Positions 48,071-57,507 of a stretch of 64,000 nucleotides of DNA are shown here, in pieces. Under the pieces are notes generated by a model. That model made no database searches, had not been told where the DNA came from, and saw only the letters and a list, made by a program, of their open reading frames with translations. Location of the stretch: contig VRVR01000025.1 of NCBI GenBank assembly GCA_009859145.1, positions 137,491 to 201,490 of the forward strand. The letters run 5' to 3'. Origin of the DNA: Andalucia godoyi. Its lineage: Eukaryota > Discoba > Jakobea > Jakobida > Andaluciidae. Each line of letters opens with the position of its first letter. Position 1 is the stretch's first letter. The translations under genes and the position numbers were made by a program.

Positions 48071-50239
48071 CTATTTGTTAGCTGATGTTTTTGTGCCATC
48101 CGCTTGAAAGTATGTCTTAACTGATAGCTCCGCCAACGTGTGAAGATCGTCTTTGACATCACCCGCTCCGCGCGATGCTATCCTCTCAAACGCCTGCTCA
48201 GTGAACACCCTGAAGGCGGGTAACGCGGAAATCGACTTCACAATATCCGAAGGATCGCGACTCGAGTTTGGAGCCCTCAGATGCGCTGTCTGACTCTCAA
48301 ATGCATTCGCTACTGCCAGATCACTAGTACTATCGGAAGTGCGAGTAGACTCTTGGGAACCTTCCAGAGAAGCCTCGGTGCTGTCATCAGGCTTTCGAGG
48401 AGAACCGAATTGAAAATGAAACGACGATCCAACAGATCGTTGAACAGTACTTCCAACATTATCAGGCTTTGAGCAAACTTTTGACTTTTTGGAAAAAGGA
48501 GCTTCTGAACTCGAGGAACGGGTGTGCTTGGAAGATGACGACACCGTTATTAAGGACATCGGCAACGCCGTCAACCCCGGTTGGAGGTTTGGTCGCGTCC
48601 CTCCGCGTTCCGGAAGAGTATTGGTATTGAAATCCTCGGAAGGCTTCTTGGGCAGTGACCGGGCTCCGGACACCATCTTGGCATCCACCACGTGAAATGC
48701 TGTAAAAGAGGGTCGCCTCGTAGAACCTTGATGGTTAGCACCAGACGAGCTGCTTGTCTGTGAAACGGATTTATGCACGGCGTCGTTGTCGTCGTCGTCA
48801 TCATCATCCGGTTGTACGTCGTCGGCAGAAACTCGACCATCATCCTCTGACAGATGCACGGCAGACTGAACAGGCCGCAGTCCAGGTTGCAGATGCGGCT
48901 CCACTGCGAAATCCTCATCAGAAATGAGAACCCCTACCGACGTAAATGCATTACGGAGAGCTGATGACGGTGACGCCACCAGTAATGGATGACACGTCCA
49001 TTCATATGCGGGTCGAAAAAGAGATGTTGTAATCTTGTCCACAATTCCCAGAGAGGCAAGGATGTTGCCGATGTCGTAAAGACGTCTCAAACGGGTCTTT
49101 TGCTTGCTTTGATCCAGAGGTCCACGCTCTTCCACGAGCTTGGACGACGCAAAGTCCATGGTTACCAATGACTTCCCAAATGCCATGAATAGGCAGACAA
49201 ACATTTGGGTCATGGCGGAAAGCGACTTTTCTCTGGCACCAGTCGCCATTTTGTGTCTCTCCCTCTCGGAATAGAATGGATTGAATGCAGCAGAAGGAAC
49301 AGAAAAAAGATGCTGATCATCAGTGCTGCGGCGACGGATGGTCATCGTGTCCGGATCAAGAATGTTGGACGGATCAAGAGGATTTTTGCCTTCGCGGAGA
49401 CAAGCGAGAGATCGGTTAAGGGAATCTCGACCAAGCCACCGATACCGGTTCTTTTTGATCTTTGTCACCATGCAGACAGCTTCAAGCACATTGACAACAT
49501 CATACATTCGTCTCCTTTCCACATTCAGCTTGGTGGAAATGTCGTCTAAACTCATGTCTGCTTCAATAACGTCTGCAAACAATGTTAAGAAGTTCTGAGT
49601 AACAACAGCCAAGGATTTGTCCTTTCTTCGAAAAATTGCCGCCCCTGTAGTTGAAACGGACTCGGTGGACATTGCAACTGTCTCGGTGGGCACTGAAACC
49701 ATGCTCTGCTGCTCAGGAGGAAACGCAGGTAACGTGGAACAACTTCCGAAAGCATTTTGAACGCTCTGAGAACTTGAACTCGCGGCACACGGATCTGAGG
49801 CAATGTGCAATCCATTGGTTGACGTTGGAAGTGCGGTATTGTAAGCGCCTGGAAAAGAAGAACCCAGTGCAGTGAAAGCAGAAAGGTGGCGAGAAGGTTC
49901 GCTAAACGCATTTGAAGACGCTGCTGATGCTGACCTTGCAGGAGTCGAAACATTCAGCCGTCCAGACGACAAGACTACCGCAGAAAACACAGACAGTTCA
50001 GAAGAAGCTTCTGGAATTTCCCGTTTGCGAGACATCATCGACTGAGACCCAAAACCTTGCGATGACGATTGACTGCCCCATCCCAAAGCATCCAATCCTA
50101 CCGACGAGTCAGACAATGATGCAGTCTCGGTGGACCTCAGCGGCGTGCTTGGAGTATCTAAAATATCCGATATTTGCTGGGAAAACGATGCAGAGACGTC
50201 CTTTGTCTTGGACTTGGGAATCGGTTTGAGCAACGACAT
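48071..50239 (-). CDS. Atypical E2F transcription factor with two DNA-binding domains (E2F7/8-DEL type)
   Basis: From ATG 50239 the protein has 722 residues. Two winged-helix E2F domains are present: the first near residues 200-270 (KSLAVVTQNFLTLFADVIEA ... VERRRMYDVVNVLEAV) and the second near 325-410 (KSLSAMTQMFVCLFMAFGKS ... TRLRRLYDIGNILASLGIVD). Both keep the RRxYD recognition motif. No DP-dimerisation or Rb-binding motif is apparent, as in E2F7/8 and plant DEL proteins, which bind E2F sites without DP and repress S-phase genes. The remainder is Ser-rich and disordered. The frame extends upstream through a (GAA)n tract that would encode poly-Phe, so the ATG after the tract is preferred. 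Confidence 0.93.
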   Translation of the reverse strand: MSLLKPIPKSKTKDVSASFSQQISDILDTPSTPLRSTETASLSDSSVGLDALGWGSQSSSQGFGSQSMMSRKREIPEASSELSVFSAVVLSSGRLNVSTPARSASAASSNAFSEPSRHLSAFTALGSSFPGAYNTALPTSTNGLHIASDPCAASSSSQSVQNAFGSCSTLPAFPPEQQSMVSVPTETVAMSTESVSTTGAAIFRRKDKSLAVVTQNFLTLFADVIEADMSLDDISTKLNVERRRMYDVVNVLEAVCMVTKIKKNRYRWLGRDSLNRSLACLREGKNPLDPSNILDPDTMTIRRRSTDDQHLFSVPSAAFNPFYSERERHKMATGAREKSLSAMTQMFVCLFMAFGKSLVTMDFASSKLVEERGPLDQSKQKTRLRRLYDIGNILASLGIVDKITTSLFRPAYEWTCHPLLVASPSSALRNAFTSVGVLISDEDFAVEPHLQPGLRPVQSAVHLSEDDGRVSADDVQPDDDDDDDNDAVHKSVSQTSSSSGANHQGSTRRPSFTAFHVVDAKMVSGARSLPKKPSEDFNTNTLPERGGTRPNLQPGLTALPMSLITVSSSSKHTRSSSSEAPFSKKSKVCSKPDNVGSTVQRSVGSSFHFQFGSPRKPDDSTEASLEGSQESTRTSDSTSDLAVANAFESQTAHLRAPNSSRDPSDIVKSISALPAFRVFTEQAFERIASRGAGDVKDDLHTLAELSVKTYFQADGTKTSANK

Positions 50240-50761
50240 TGGATGCAAACAACAGATGCGGAGCACAAAAAGGAAAAGGCTCAAAAAATACGGCAACACC
50301 AAAAAGCAGAAGAAGAAGAAGAAGAAGAAGAAGAAGAAGAAGAAGAAGAAGAAGAAGAAAAACACTAGTCCGAGAGATCGTGTGGGATTGAAGAACCTGG
50401 ACAGCTGGACAGCTGGAAATTTGCACTTTGCAATAAAACAAATCCAAAAAAACCGGCGTTCTTTAGAAGCAGAAGTGTTTCGAGTATTCAATAAAGAGGT
50501 ACACAACAAAATAAGGGTCGATTGGCGCGAAGCGGTCGCTTGGCGGGATGCGACCCTGTCACCGGGGAGGACTACAGCCGAAGTGTCCGCCAAAACAATT
50601 GACAAGCGAGGAACGTCCCAGGGAAGTCGGAGAAGACAGAAAGCGCGCTAGTTGGACGACAGAGTACCGTTTTTAATTAAAGTATTTTTTTTGTTAAAAA
50701 GCATTGTGTGTTTTCAATTCGCTGCAAAGACTTGGACCTCTTGTGCGTTGGTTGAACGATC
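50240..50761. promoter_or_regulatory. Divergent promoter region with (GAA)n tract
   Basis: The spacer between the E2F start (minus) and LYR-like start (plus) includes a (GAA)n run at about 50308-50359. The rest shows no convincing coding sequence. Confidence 0.55.
50308..50359. repeat. (GAA)n microsatellite
   Basis: About 17 perfect GAA units lie 70 bp upstream of the E2F start codon, on the same purine strand orientation as the repeats upstream of other genes in the window. Confidence 0.95.
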
Positions 50762-51367
50762 ATGACGTCGGCACATGAAATCGTGCTTCGCAAGCTTACT
50801 CGTATACTGTACAAGTCGTTGCTTGAAACTGCTCGCCAGTTTCCGTCGTTCCAGACCCGAGCATTTCTCGTGCACCACATCCGCACTCGTTTCCGAGATC
50901 CTACCAGCTCATTTACTTCAGAGGAGGATCATGAGCAGTCATTCGATGAGGATTCAGAATCTTCATCTATTCCATCACATCTGGCACTTGCTCATGAATC
51001 AATTGCGCTGCTGCAGAATGCCCTTGGTCCACCGAAAGACAATCCATACATGAGGTATGTTCAAGATGTTGTGGATGGCATTGAAGTGCCTTCGTCTTTG
51101 GATGACTATGACATGAGTTCTCCTGCTCGAAAACCCCGAATAAGCCAAGCCGCCGATGAAGAAAATGAACGGAAATTTGCCAAATTTATTTACCCACAGA
51201 ACTGCGCATTTGAACGGTTCGCAGAGAATGCAAAGATTGAGAAAATGATGGAAAGTGCAGACAAGTACAAGGAAGCTCAAACAGTCTGGTCAGCTCCGGG
51301 CAGCAACACCCAGTTGTTATCAGAAAAGCTGCAAACTTTGGAGCCCGTATTCCGTTTGATTTCATGA
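50762..51367 (+). CDS. LYR-like (Complex1_LYR) protein
   Basis: The 201-residue protein starts at ATG 50762. The first 45 residues (LRKLTRILYKSLLETARQFP, then RAFLVHHIRTRFRDP) fit the LYR pattern L-Y-R/K-x-L-L...F..P...R...IR..FR, with Lys replacing Arg in the tripeptide. LYR proteins are small mitochondrial factors that assemble respiratory complexes or guide Fe-S clusters through HSC20 and acyl-ACP. The rest is acidic and then helical with no family match, which makes the protein longer than most LYRM members. It ends 385 bp before Fanzor relic C. Confidence 0.65.
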   Translation: MTSAHEIVLRKLTRILYKSLLETARQFPSFQTRAFLVHHIRTRFRDPTSSFTSEEDHEQSFDEDSESSSIPSHLALAHESIALLQNALGPPKDNPYMRYVQDVVDGIEVPSSLDDYDMSSPARKPRISQAADEENERKFAKFIYPQNCAFERFAENAKIEKMMESADKYKEAQTVWSAPGSNTQLLSEKLQTLEPVFRLIS

Positions 51368-51750
51368 CAAATCGCCAACGGCTGATGATGTGGTCATTGT
51401 TTCACTCGGTTCTTCATTTCTATGTACTGATTCATCTTTTCAACGCATGGCTTGCATCTGTAATAGTCGTCCAGCAAATCTGCAGAAAATCCCAGCGGAA
51501 CGCAGAGGAAAGGCGGTATGATGGAGCGTCGGACAACAGCGATCGTCGATCCAACGGCAACACTGCAAAGAAGAAACCGCCACTTCATCATTTGCGAACA
51601 TGCAATCAGTTCTTGCCGCAAGGATGATTCAACCGGGTCCATTCTGATTATTCACGGTATTCACCGTTCTTTCTTGCCACGTTGTTGTGGTTTTTTGTTG
51701 TTTTTTTTTTGGTTTGTTTTTTTGTTTTTGGAAGTGCTGACGACGAGCGA
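51368..51750. other. Intergenic, no gene seen
   Basis: The 3' flank of the LYR-like gene runs into a T-rich stretch (about 51690-51730) that directly borders the 5' end of Fanzor relic C. Frames such as that at 51518-51757 are short and lack support. Confidence 0.5.
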
Positions 51751-52300
51751 CCATTGAATAATAACACGTCATTGTTATGCATACGGAAGGAAGTATACAT
51801 AAACAGACATGGTCGACACTGGCCGACACTAGCACGTTTTTGTTTCACAGGGAATTCGTGCTTACGCACGCTCGGCCAGAATTCAGCCGGTGACACAGGC
51901 TCCGCATTTTCGACACGACTTAACGCAGCATCCGTGGCCATCTATTCTATCATTCGTTGGTTTGGTTTTTTGGTTTCACTCTTTTATTCAAATATGGGCG
52001 TGAGTGCGCTGGGATGATGCATTCGCCTACGCCTACGCCTACGCCGCTCGATACAGGGCCTCCTAGGTCCCGCAGACCTCCTAAGAGACCACGTGTCACT
52101 ACACCTACCGCCTCTTCCTCTCGTGTCTCCAGCTGCATCAATCGCTGCAACTGAGGACACGAAAGCGCCTGCTGCTAGGGCCGTCAGAATCAAAATGCAC
52201 CCTTCTCAGGAACAACGTGTCACGCTGAGGAAGTGACGGAGGAGTGCACGTCCAAAACGTGCGGGCGCTGCGGTGAGATCCATGCGCGTGTGGTCGGTAA
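51751..52300 (+). mobile_element. Fanzor/TnpB-type element relic, copy C (N-terminal motif plus zinc-ribbon first half)
   Basis: Read on the plus strand, the 5' leader (51751 to about 51980) matches the reverse complement of copy A. A Pro-Thr and Arg-rich segment with a basic cluster (RRPPKRPRV) follows, then ARAVRIKMHPSQEQRVTLRK, identical to copy B. A one-frame jump at about 52230 leads to VTEECTSKTCGRCGEIHARV, the first CxxC half of the TnpB zinc ribbon (family pattern E-x-TSK-x-C-x-x-CG). Then similarity stops, and the conserved 3' block and hairpin are missing. The RuvC core is deleted, so no nuclease is made. The element ends about 40 bp from the stop of the NDUFAF6-like gene. Confidence 0.82.
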
Positions 52301-52342
52301 TCTTGGAAGAAACTACAACAGCTTCCAATCTCTGTTTTCATT

Positions 52343-53245
52343 TTACAAAATTTTTCCTTGGACACTACATTGCACAAGGTAGCTAGACAGACTGAAACGA
52401 GAGTCCCGCATGAGTTTTGCATGTAGAGGGTTGAATTGAACATCTTGGAGACGATCAAGGATTATCCGCGTTGGCGCAGCTTGGAGAAAAATTTTCCGTT
52501 GATGCTTGTCTGCGGATTCGTTGGCAGCACGAACACCCTCATCCCAGTGTGCGCGTGCTAAATCAGCAATGCGAAAAGTGACCTCTTTCAATGGATCCGT
52601 TTCTTGTAACCTAAGCAAGCTTTCCGATGTCAAACCGTATTTAGAAGTGAGTGTCAGAGGCAGGTACACGCGACCACATTCAGCATGATGCCTTGTTCCG
52701 CGCAGCAGAATGGCTAAACTAAGAGCCTGTCCAAAATGATTCGCAGTGTCAATCAGCTCCTTCTTTTGGTATCCCAGTGATTCTAACCCCAAAGAAAGAA
52801 TAGCACCATGAGTTCCGATCCCGTAGTTTTCAAGTGCGGATAGCGATTCCGGTTGTTTCGATTTCAAGTCATTTTCTCGATGATGCAGCATTCTGTCAAA
52901 GTATGATCGTGAAAGAGAGAGTGTGTAAATGGAATGGTGTAGTGCGCGAGCTATCGGATGCTGAATAGGAGAGTTTGCAAAACAAGAATCGACAAGGTCT
53001 CTCCAGAAGTGGAACTTCATTGATGCAGGATGACTGCTCGCTGAACGAGCCGGTGCAATCGATGCAATTTCCAGATTAAGTGCTTTCAGCACTATGAAGT
53101 GATGTCGAATCGTTGACGGAAGAAAAAGTGAACAAAGAAACGAATCAATATCTCGTGAACGAACAGATAGCGTGCACAAATCGTAATCGCTTTTAAGGCG
53201 TGATGAGACTGCAGCAACAGCAGACGACAGCTGTCGCCGAAACAT
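52343..53245 (-). CDS. NDUFAF6: NDUFAF6-like complex I assembly factor (squalene/phytoene synthase fold)
   Basis: From ATG 53245 the protein has 300 residues, beginning with a mitochondrial-type presequence (MFRRQLSSAVAAVSSRLKSD). Family segments are YDLCTLSVRSRD near the start, FLCSLFLPSTIRHHFIVLKA, MKFHFWRDLVDSCFANSPIQ, HPIARALH and the terminal NHFGQALSLAILLRGTRHHA ... GRVYLPL. The squalene-synthase aspartate motifs are not conserved, as in NDUFAF6, which is needed for ND1 maturation in complex I. An in-frame ATG at 53356 would add 37 residues with no clear role. It diverges from BBS2 and is next to Fanzor relic C. Confidence 0.9.
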   Translation of the reverse strand: MFRRQLSSAVAAVSSRLKSDYDLCTLSVRSRDIDSFLCSLFLPSTIRHHFIVLKALNLEIASIAPARSASSHPASMKFHFWRDLVDSCFANSPIQHPIARALHHSIYTLSLSRSYFDRMLHHRENDLKSKQPESLSALENYGIGTHGAILSLGLESLGYQKKELIDTANHFGQALSLAILLRGTRHHAECGRVYLPLTLTSKYGLTSESLLRLQETDPLKEVTFRIADLARAHWDEGVRAANESADKHQRKIFLQAAPTRIILDRLQDVQFNPLHAKLMRDSRFSLSSYLVQCSVQGKIL

Positions 53246-53600
53246 TGCTGAATCGGAAACACTCTGATTTTGCACACGGGAAATGAGTATCTGCTGTGAT
53301 GTGCGACAGAATGTCGTCGTTCGCAGATGGCACACCAACGCACAAGAATAAACCATTTGGGAAAAAGGGGGGGGGGGGTGGGGAAGACGCTGTCCGTGTC
53401 GACAGGCGTCGAAATCTGGCTTTCTTTGCCAAAAAGATTTGGGTCATGGGCCCAAAAAGCCAGACCACAAGCACTGCCCATCTCCTTTGTTCACTAGGCG
53501 CGTAGTCACACGTAACAACGTACGAACTGGGAGAAGTTTTTTTGGAATTTGACACGGCTAATTTTCATAAAGCTTCAAGGCGTGCATCACAGCGTATGGA
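53246..53600. promoter_or_regulatory. Divergent promoter region between NDUFAF6-like and BBS2
   Basis: A 355-bp spacer with a G run at about 53367-53380 holds the 5' regions of two genes. No gene is seen; upstream ATG 53356 of the NDUFAF6-like frame lies here. Confidence 0.5.
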
Positions 53601-55703
53601 ATGCTTACTCCGTGTTTCTCTATCTCCCTGCCCCCTCTGAGCGGAAGACCTCGGTTGGCTACGACTCTTTCGACCCCCTTTCCTTCTTTGGCCGCGTTGT
53701 CCTTAACCGGAACGATTATAGTTCACTCTCCGTCCAATCCTGTGAATCCTGTTTCCCAATTGTCATTCAACCGACCCGTCAGCTGCTTGTCTGCAGGTGC
53801 AATAGACCCGGAAGATTCGGAATCGTATTTGCTAATCGGGTCTGAAACGTCGGTTAGCGCGTACTCCGTGCAACGCAATGCAGATTTGTTCTATCGGGAC
53901 GTTGCGGATGGAGTGTCGCAACTGTGCTTTGGTCGCATCGGATCCGTTTCTCAGCCACTGGCTGTTTCTGGCGGAAACTGTTCAATTCAGGGTTTTGACC
54001 ATACTGGCACGGAGCGGTTCTGGACCGTTACTGGAGATAACGTGTCTTCCCTTGCGTTGATTGACGTCGATGAGGATGGGCAAAACGAGCTCCTGGTTGG
54101 ATCCGAGGATTACTGCATTCGGATATTCCAAGAAGAAAAGGTTTTGTCCGAAGTACAAGAATCTGACACAATTAATGAACTGACAGGTATCCGCTTTACA
54201 CGTTATGGTTTTTCTTTGAGTAACGGCTCTATTGGATGCTATGATGGGAATAAGAGACTCTGGAAAGCAAAATCAAAAAGCGTGGTAAACTCGATTCAGG
54301 GTTTTGATTTAGATGGGGATGGCCAACCAGAGTTGCTTGCTGGGTTTTCGTCTGGTCGACTGGAAGTCAGGAACGCGAGCAATGGTGACTTAGTTTTCAA
54401 AGACACATCCTCTTCCGCAATCACCAGCATCTTAAAGGAGCGGTATCGTTCTGACGGTAAGGAAACAGTCCTTGTTCTCGCGGAAAACGGCGAATTGCGC
54501 GGATTTCTTCCTATATCAGGATCGGAAGCTGATGATTCTTTTCGTATGTCCAATGTTGAGGACGAGTTTTCTCAAAGGATGGCCGACATTTCTCGGAAGC
54601 GTGATGAATTGGCAGCCGAGCTTAAATCCTATGACGAATCCTTGAAGAAGGCGAAGGATGGGGTGGTTGACGGTAAATCGATGCCGTCCGATCTCCGCAT
54701 CCATGCAGTGTTTCTTCAAGATGTGGAACAGCGAAAGATATTTTTGCAGTTGAAAACAAACTATCAAGGAGTCGTGATTCGAATGGCCACTGTGCAAGCT
54801 GAAAGCATCTTTCCGGGCGGCGACTATGTTGTCTCGTATTTTGATGCTCCGTCGTCGGAGGCAGTCATTGATCTTCCGGTCTTGTCCGACACAGCGTCGA
54901 GAGTCTGCATATCTGCATTTGTGGGACAGCTTTCAGCTTCTCAGTTTTCTGTTATCAATGTTGGAATGCTTCTTCCGCGCTTTCTCAGTTTTGTTTCAAG
55001 GCCGTGTGATAAGACTCGGTCCGTTCCGGAGTCTTTTGTGCGGTTCATGTGCTCTGAGAGGCCAAATCGGATATTGCTGTGGATTCGACAATCGTTTTTG
55101 TGGGTGGGGGATGTGGATGCGAATGTTGAGGATGTTGATTTGCTTTTTGTTTCACTCCGCACTGGATTGGATCTTCGCATCACAAGAACAAAGCAAGGTG
55201 AAGTGTTGATTCGAATTGATGATATGGCTGTGTGTGCGGACGTGGTTTCCGATTTTTTGGATTTCATCAAAGTCGAGGAAATGGAGTGTGAATCTTTTTT
55301 CCCAAGAGAAGCAGCGTTTCTGAAGAATCTCCTTTTTGATGTCGATGAGAAAAATGACACTCGACTGAAACTTGCTGCAAACATGGCTGATGTGTCTCAG
55401 CAAGTGAAGCAGTTGCTTGTGGGCGCGGAAGATTCAAGGCTCCTGGGAGACATGCGCAACATGTCCAAAATGTATTCGCACCTCATGGTGCTCAATCGCA
55501 ACCTGATGGCTGAACATCAACTTCGGTCTGCAAACCATAGTGCTTTGTTGGGAAATCTGAAAATTGTCAATCAAATGATTCAAAATTGTGCGAAAATGCG
55601 AGCGGGAACTGCAAAATCGCGGATCGTGTCAGATGCACGAAAGAGCATCAAGTCGAACCGGTTTGCAGATTTGTTTCAAATTCTGCGATACGGGAAGGCA
55701 TGA
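53601..55703 (+). CDS. BBS2: BBS2, BBSome subunit
   Basis: This 700-residue protein (human BBS2 is 721) starts at ATG 53601. The N-terminus MLTPCFSISLPPL and TGTIIVHSP match the start of the BBS2 beta-propeller. Further blocks are LIGSETSVSAYSVQRNADLF, NVSSLALIDVDEDGQNELLV, GSEDYCIRIFQEEKV, FDLDGDGQPELLAGFSSGRL and RNASNGDLVFKD. A coiled coil (ISRKRDELAAELKSYDESLK) follows, then the C-terminal GAE/platform/helix region ending LGNLKIVNQMIQNCAKMRAG. BBS2 pairs with BBS7 in the BBSome coat that moves membrane proteins in cilia. Its presence is strong evidence that the organism builds cilia. It is convergent with NPL4, 44 bp away. Confidence 0.95.
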   Translation: MLTPCFSISLPPLSGRPRLATTLSTPFPSLAALSLTGTIIVHSPSNPVNPVSQLSFNRPVSCLSAGAIDPEDSESYLLIGSETSVSAYSVQRNADLFYRDVADGVSQLCFGRIGSVSQPLAVSGGNCSIQGFDHTGTERFWTVTGDNVSSLALIDVDEDGQNELLVGSEDYCIRIFQEEKVLSEVQESDTINELTGIRFTRYGFSLSNGSIGCYDGNKRLWKAKSKSVVNSIQGFDLDGDGQPELLAGFSSGRLEVRNASNGDLVFKDTSSSAITSILKERYRSDGKETVLVLAENGELRGFLPISGSEADDSFRMSNVEDEFSQRMADISRKRDELAAELKSYDESLKKAKDGVVDGKSMPSDLRIHAVFLQDVEQRKIFLQLKTNYQGVVIRMATVQAESIFPGGDYVVSYFDAPSSEAVIDLPVLSDTASRVCISAFVGQLSASQFSVINVGMLLPRFLSFVSRPCDKTRSVPESFVRFMCSERPNRILLWIRQSFLWVGDVDANVEDVDLLFVSLRTGLDLRITRTKQGEVLIRIDDMAVCADVVSDFLDFIKVEEMECESFFPREAAFLKNLLFDVDEKNDTRLKLAANMADVSQQVKQLLVGAEDSRLLGDMRNMSKMYSHLMVLNRNLMAEHQLRSANHSALLGNLKIVNQMIQNCAKMRAGTAKSRIVSDARKSIKSNRFADLFQILRYGKA

Positions 55704-55747
55704 GGACAGGAATAATGCAACAGAAAAATGATGCATTCTACTCTTTA

Positions 55748-56941
55748 TCAGACAGATCCCGCATATCCATCAAGTAACATTTTCCATGACATCCAATCGT
55801 CGTCTGCAAGTGCTTCCTGGTCTCGCAAACAGCCGAGGAGCGCCTTACCGTCACTATCGATTGGGAATATGTTCAAAATAAGGAACAATAACAAATGAAA
55901 ATCGCGAATCACCGACGTTATCTTCTTGCCGTCGGCCATCTCTCCATGCCAGAACGCAGCGAACGTGTTCATGTTCACAACTCCGCGGTTTTCCACGGGA
56001 AAGGCGCATCGAAACGAGTCAGCATGCTGAGAAATCGGAACAGGAAGAATCACGCGGTGAACATCAAATTGAGACACTTCGCGCTTGTCCACAACCACCG
56101 GCTTCTTCGTTTTCAAAACGCCTACATCTTCGGAGGGCTCGACAATTTTCTGGTCCACCATGGAACACAGAACGTCACTTACCTGATACGCTTCGAAAGA
56201 CACGCTTGCATTCTCATGCAGAACGGAACAAACCGTGGTAAAATGTTTCCTTTGGAGTTGGTTGCTGGCAGCAAAAAGGCACTCTCCATTGTTCAGCGGT
56301 GGAGAGCGAACCCGATGGCTGAACACAGTTCCCACTAAATCCATTCCAAGAAGAGACGCAATTTGAACGACGTCGTTGAAATGAGGATCATCCGATAACA
56401 CAACCCAACTCAAAGAATTTTGTTGAGGCGGCTCATAAATCACATCAACGAACACCTCCCTGCCGAGCACCCTTCCAAATAGCCATCCCATCCTTTGTTT
56501 ATACTCGTTCCGGGCAATAAAAGCTTGGAACTCATTTGCAGCCTGCGAGGCAAAACTGATTTTTGAGACAGAAGACTCCTTTTGTGGTTCAACTTTGATA
56601 GCAAACTGCTCTTTAAAGTCAATAAACTCCTTCATCGTCCAGTGCCGTCGAATCTGATTGAGCGGAGTATCACCAGACACTTTGAAGCTGTCGTCGGACT
56701 GCTTGACCTGGGCAGGAGGAAATTCCAGCACGAGCATGTCTCCATGCTTAATGGACAATTGAGAAAGCGTGGCAGACAAAGGAAGCGGCTGCGTATCCTC
56801 CACCGAACGTTTGATCAGACAAACGTCGATGTGAAATTCTTTGGAAAGCAAACACGCAATGTCAGCAATGCTGGTCGTGTCTGGGCTAGTTGTGACATCG
56901 AGCCGCAGCAAACCTTGTGGACTTCGGAAGCGGATAATCAT
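55748..56941 (-). CDS. NPL4: NPL4, p97/CDC48 cofactor (short plant-type form)
   Basis: The 397-residue protein starts at ATG 56941. A ubiquitin-like domain covers residues 1-76 (MIIRFRSPQGLLRLDV). The MPN-like domain follows (about 145-270; GWLFGRVLGREVFVDVIYEP) and the C-terminal domain contains FEAYQVSDVLCSMVDQ and FHLLLFLILNIFPIDSDGKA. The length and missing C-terminal NZF match plant NPL4-like proteins (about 413). The two zinc fingers of the zf-NPL4 region of fungal and animal NPL4 are not visible either. NPL4 with UFD1 recruits ubiquitylated substrates to p97. The p97 contact would be through the UBX-like fold at the N-terminus. Confidence 0.93.
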   Translation of the reverse strand: MIIRFRSPQGLLRLDVTTSPDTTSIADIACLLSKEFHIDVCLIKRSVEDTQPLPLSATLSQLSIKHGDMLVLEFPPAQVKQSDDSFKVSGDTPLNQIRRHWTMKEFIDFKEQFAIKVEPQKESSVSKISFASQAANEFQAFIARNEYKQRMGWLFGRVLGREVFVDVIYEPPQQNSLSWVVLSDDPHFNDVVQIASLLGMDLVGTVFSHRVRSPPLNNGECLFAASNQLQRKHFTTVCSVLHENASVSFEAYQVSDVLCSMVDQKIVEPSEDVGVLKTKKPVVVDKREVSQFDVHRVILPVPISQHADSFRCAFPVENRGVVNMNTFAAFWHGEMADGKKITSVIRDFHLLLFLILNIFPIDSDGKALLGCLRDQEALADDDWMSWKMLLDGYAGSV

Positions 56942-57201
56942 GATAAGAATTCAGATGTGACAGAGTTTAGGTAAAGAGAGAGGGAGTAAGAAAAGAAAAA
57001 GAAAACTTGCAGGTTGTCTCTTTTCTTCAAGTCACACAACTATAGAATGGCAAGTGAGTCGGTTCAATTTTTTCGGGTGTCATTTGTTTGAGAAAAAGCA
57101 AAACAAAACAGAGCTTCCAGTGAGCAGAATTGACCGCCGCTTGCAAGGCCGCGACCTTTCAAAAGCGTATCATGCTATAGATATCACCGTGTTTATTTTG
57201 T

Positions 57202-57507
57202 ATGGTGCGCATTTTTCGATTATTTTCTTTTTGTTTTGTTTTGCAACATGGAATCCTGATGTACGTAAACGCCCCTCTGCGACAGGGGGGACTCTGGGCT
57301 GCTGCGAACCGGATCTCACCACATGTACGACATGGAGGACATCGAAAGGTCGTCGGGCGACCCGTCGAGCTCGAGACAGCGAATCGAGTCGTGCTCTACG
57401 CAAGAGTCTCGTCGGCCAACCAAGAAGCGGACGTTCAACGTTGCTGTTCCGGTAGAAAGCAGTTGAATCAGCCCGAGAGAGCCATGGAAACTACAGCTCT
57501 TTGGTGA
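57202..57507 (+). pseudogene. IS607-type serine recombinase (TnpA) fragment
   Basis: The frame contains YARVSSANQEADVQR at 57397-57441, an exact match to the resolvase active-site pattern Y-[LIVAC]-R-[VA]-S-[ST]-x(2)-Q, with the catalytic Ser after ARV. Directly before it, LWAAANRISPHVRHGGHRKV parallels the MerR-like helix-turn-helix end of IS607 TnpA (W..G.I.P.RT.GGHRR). Downstream, the frame runs RKQLNQPERAMETTALW and stops, so most of the catalytic domain (GSGLN and RLSR-type motifs) is missing. The HTH start is also eroded. IS607 TnpA is about 200 residues; only some 65 are recognisable here. It is a dead copy. In eukaryotes IS607-like recombinases travel with TnpB/Fanzor genes. Confidence 0.75.

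Noticed and set aside
50240-50605. Poly-Phe N-terminal extension of E2F
   Set aside because: It results from reading through the (GAA)n tract; the inner ATG at 50239 is adequate.
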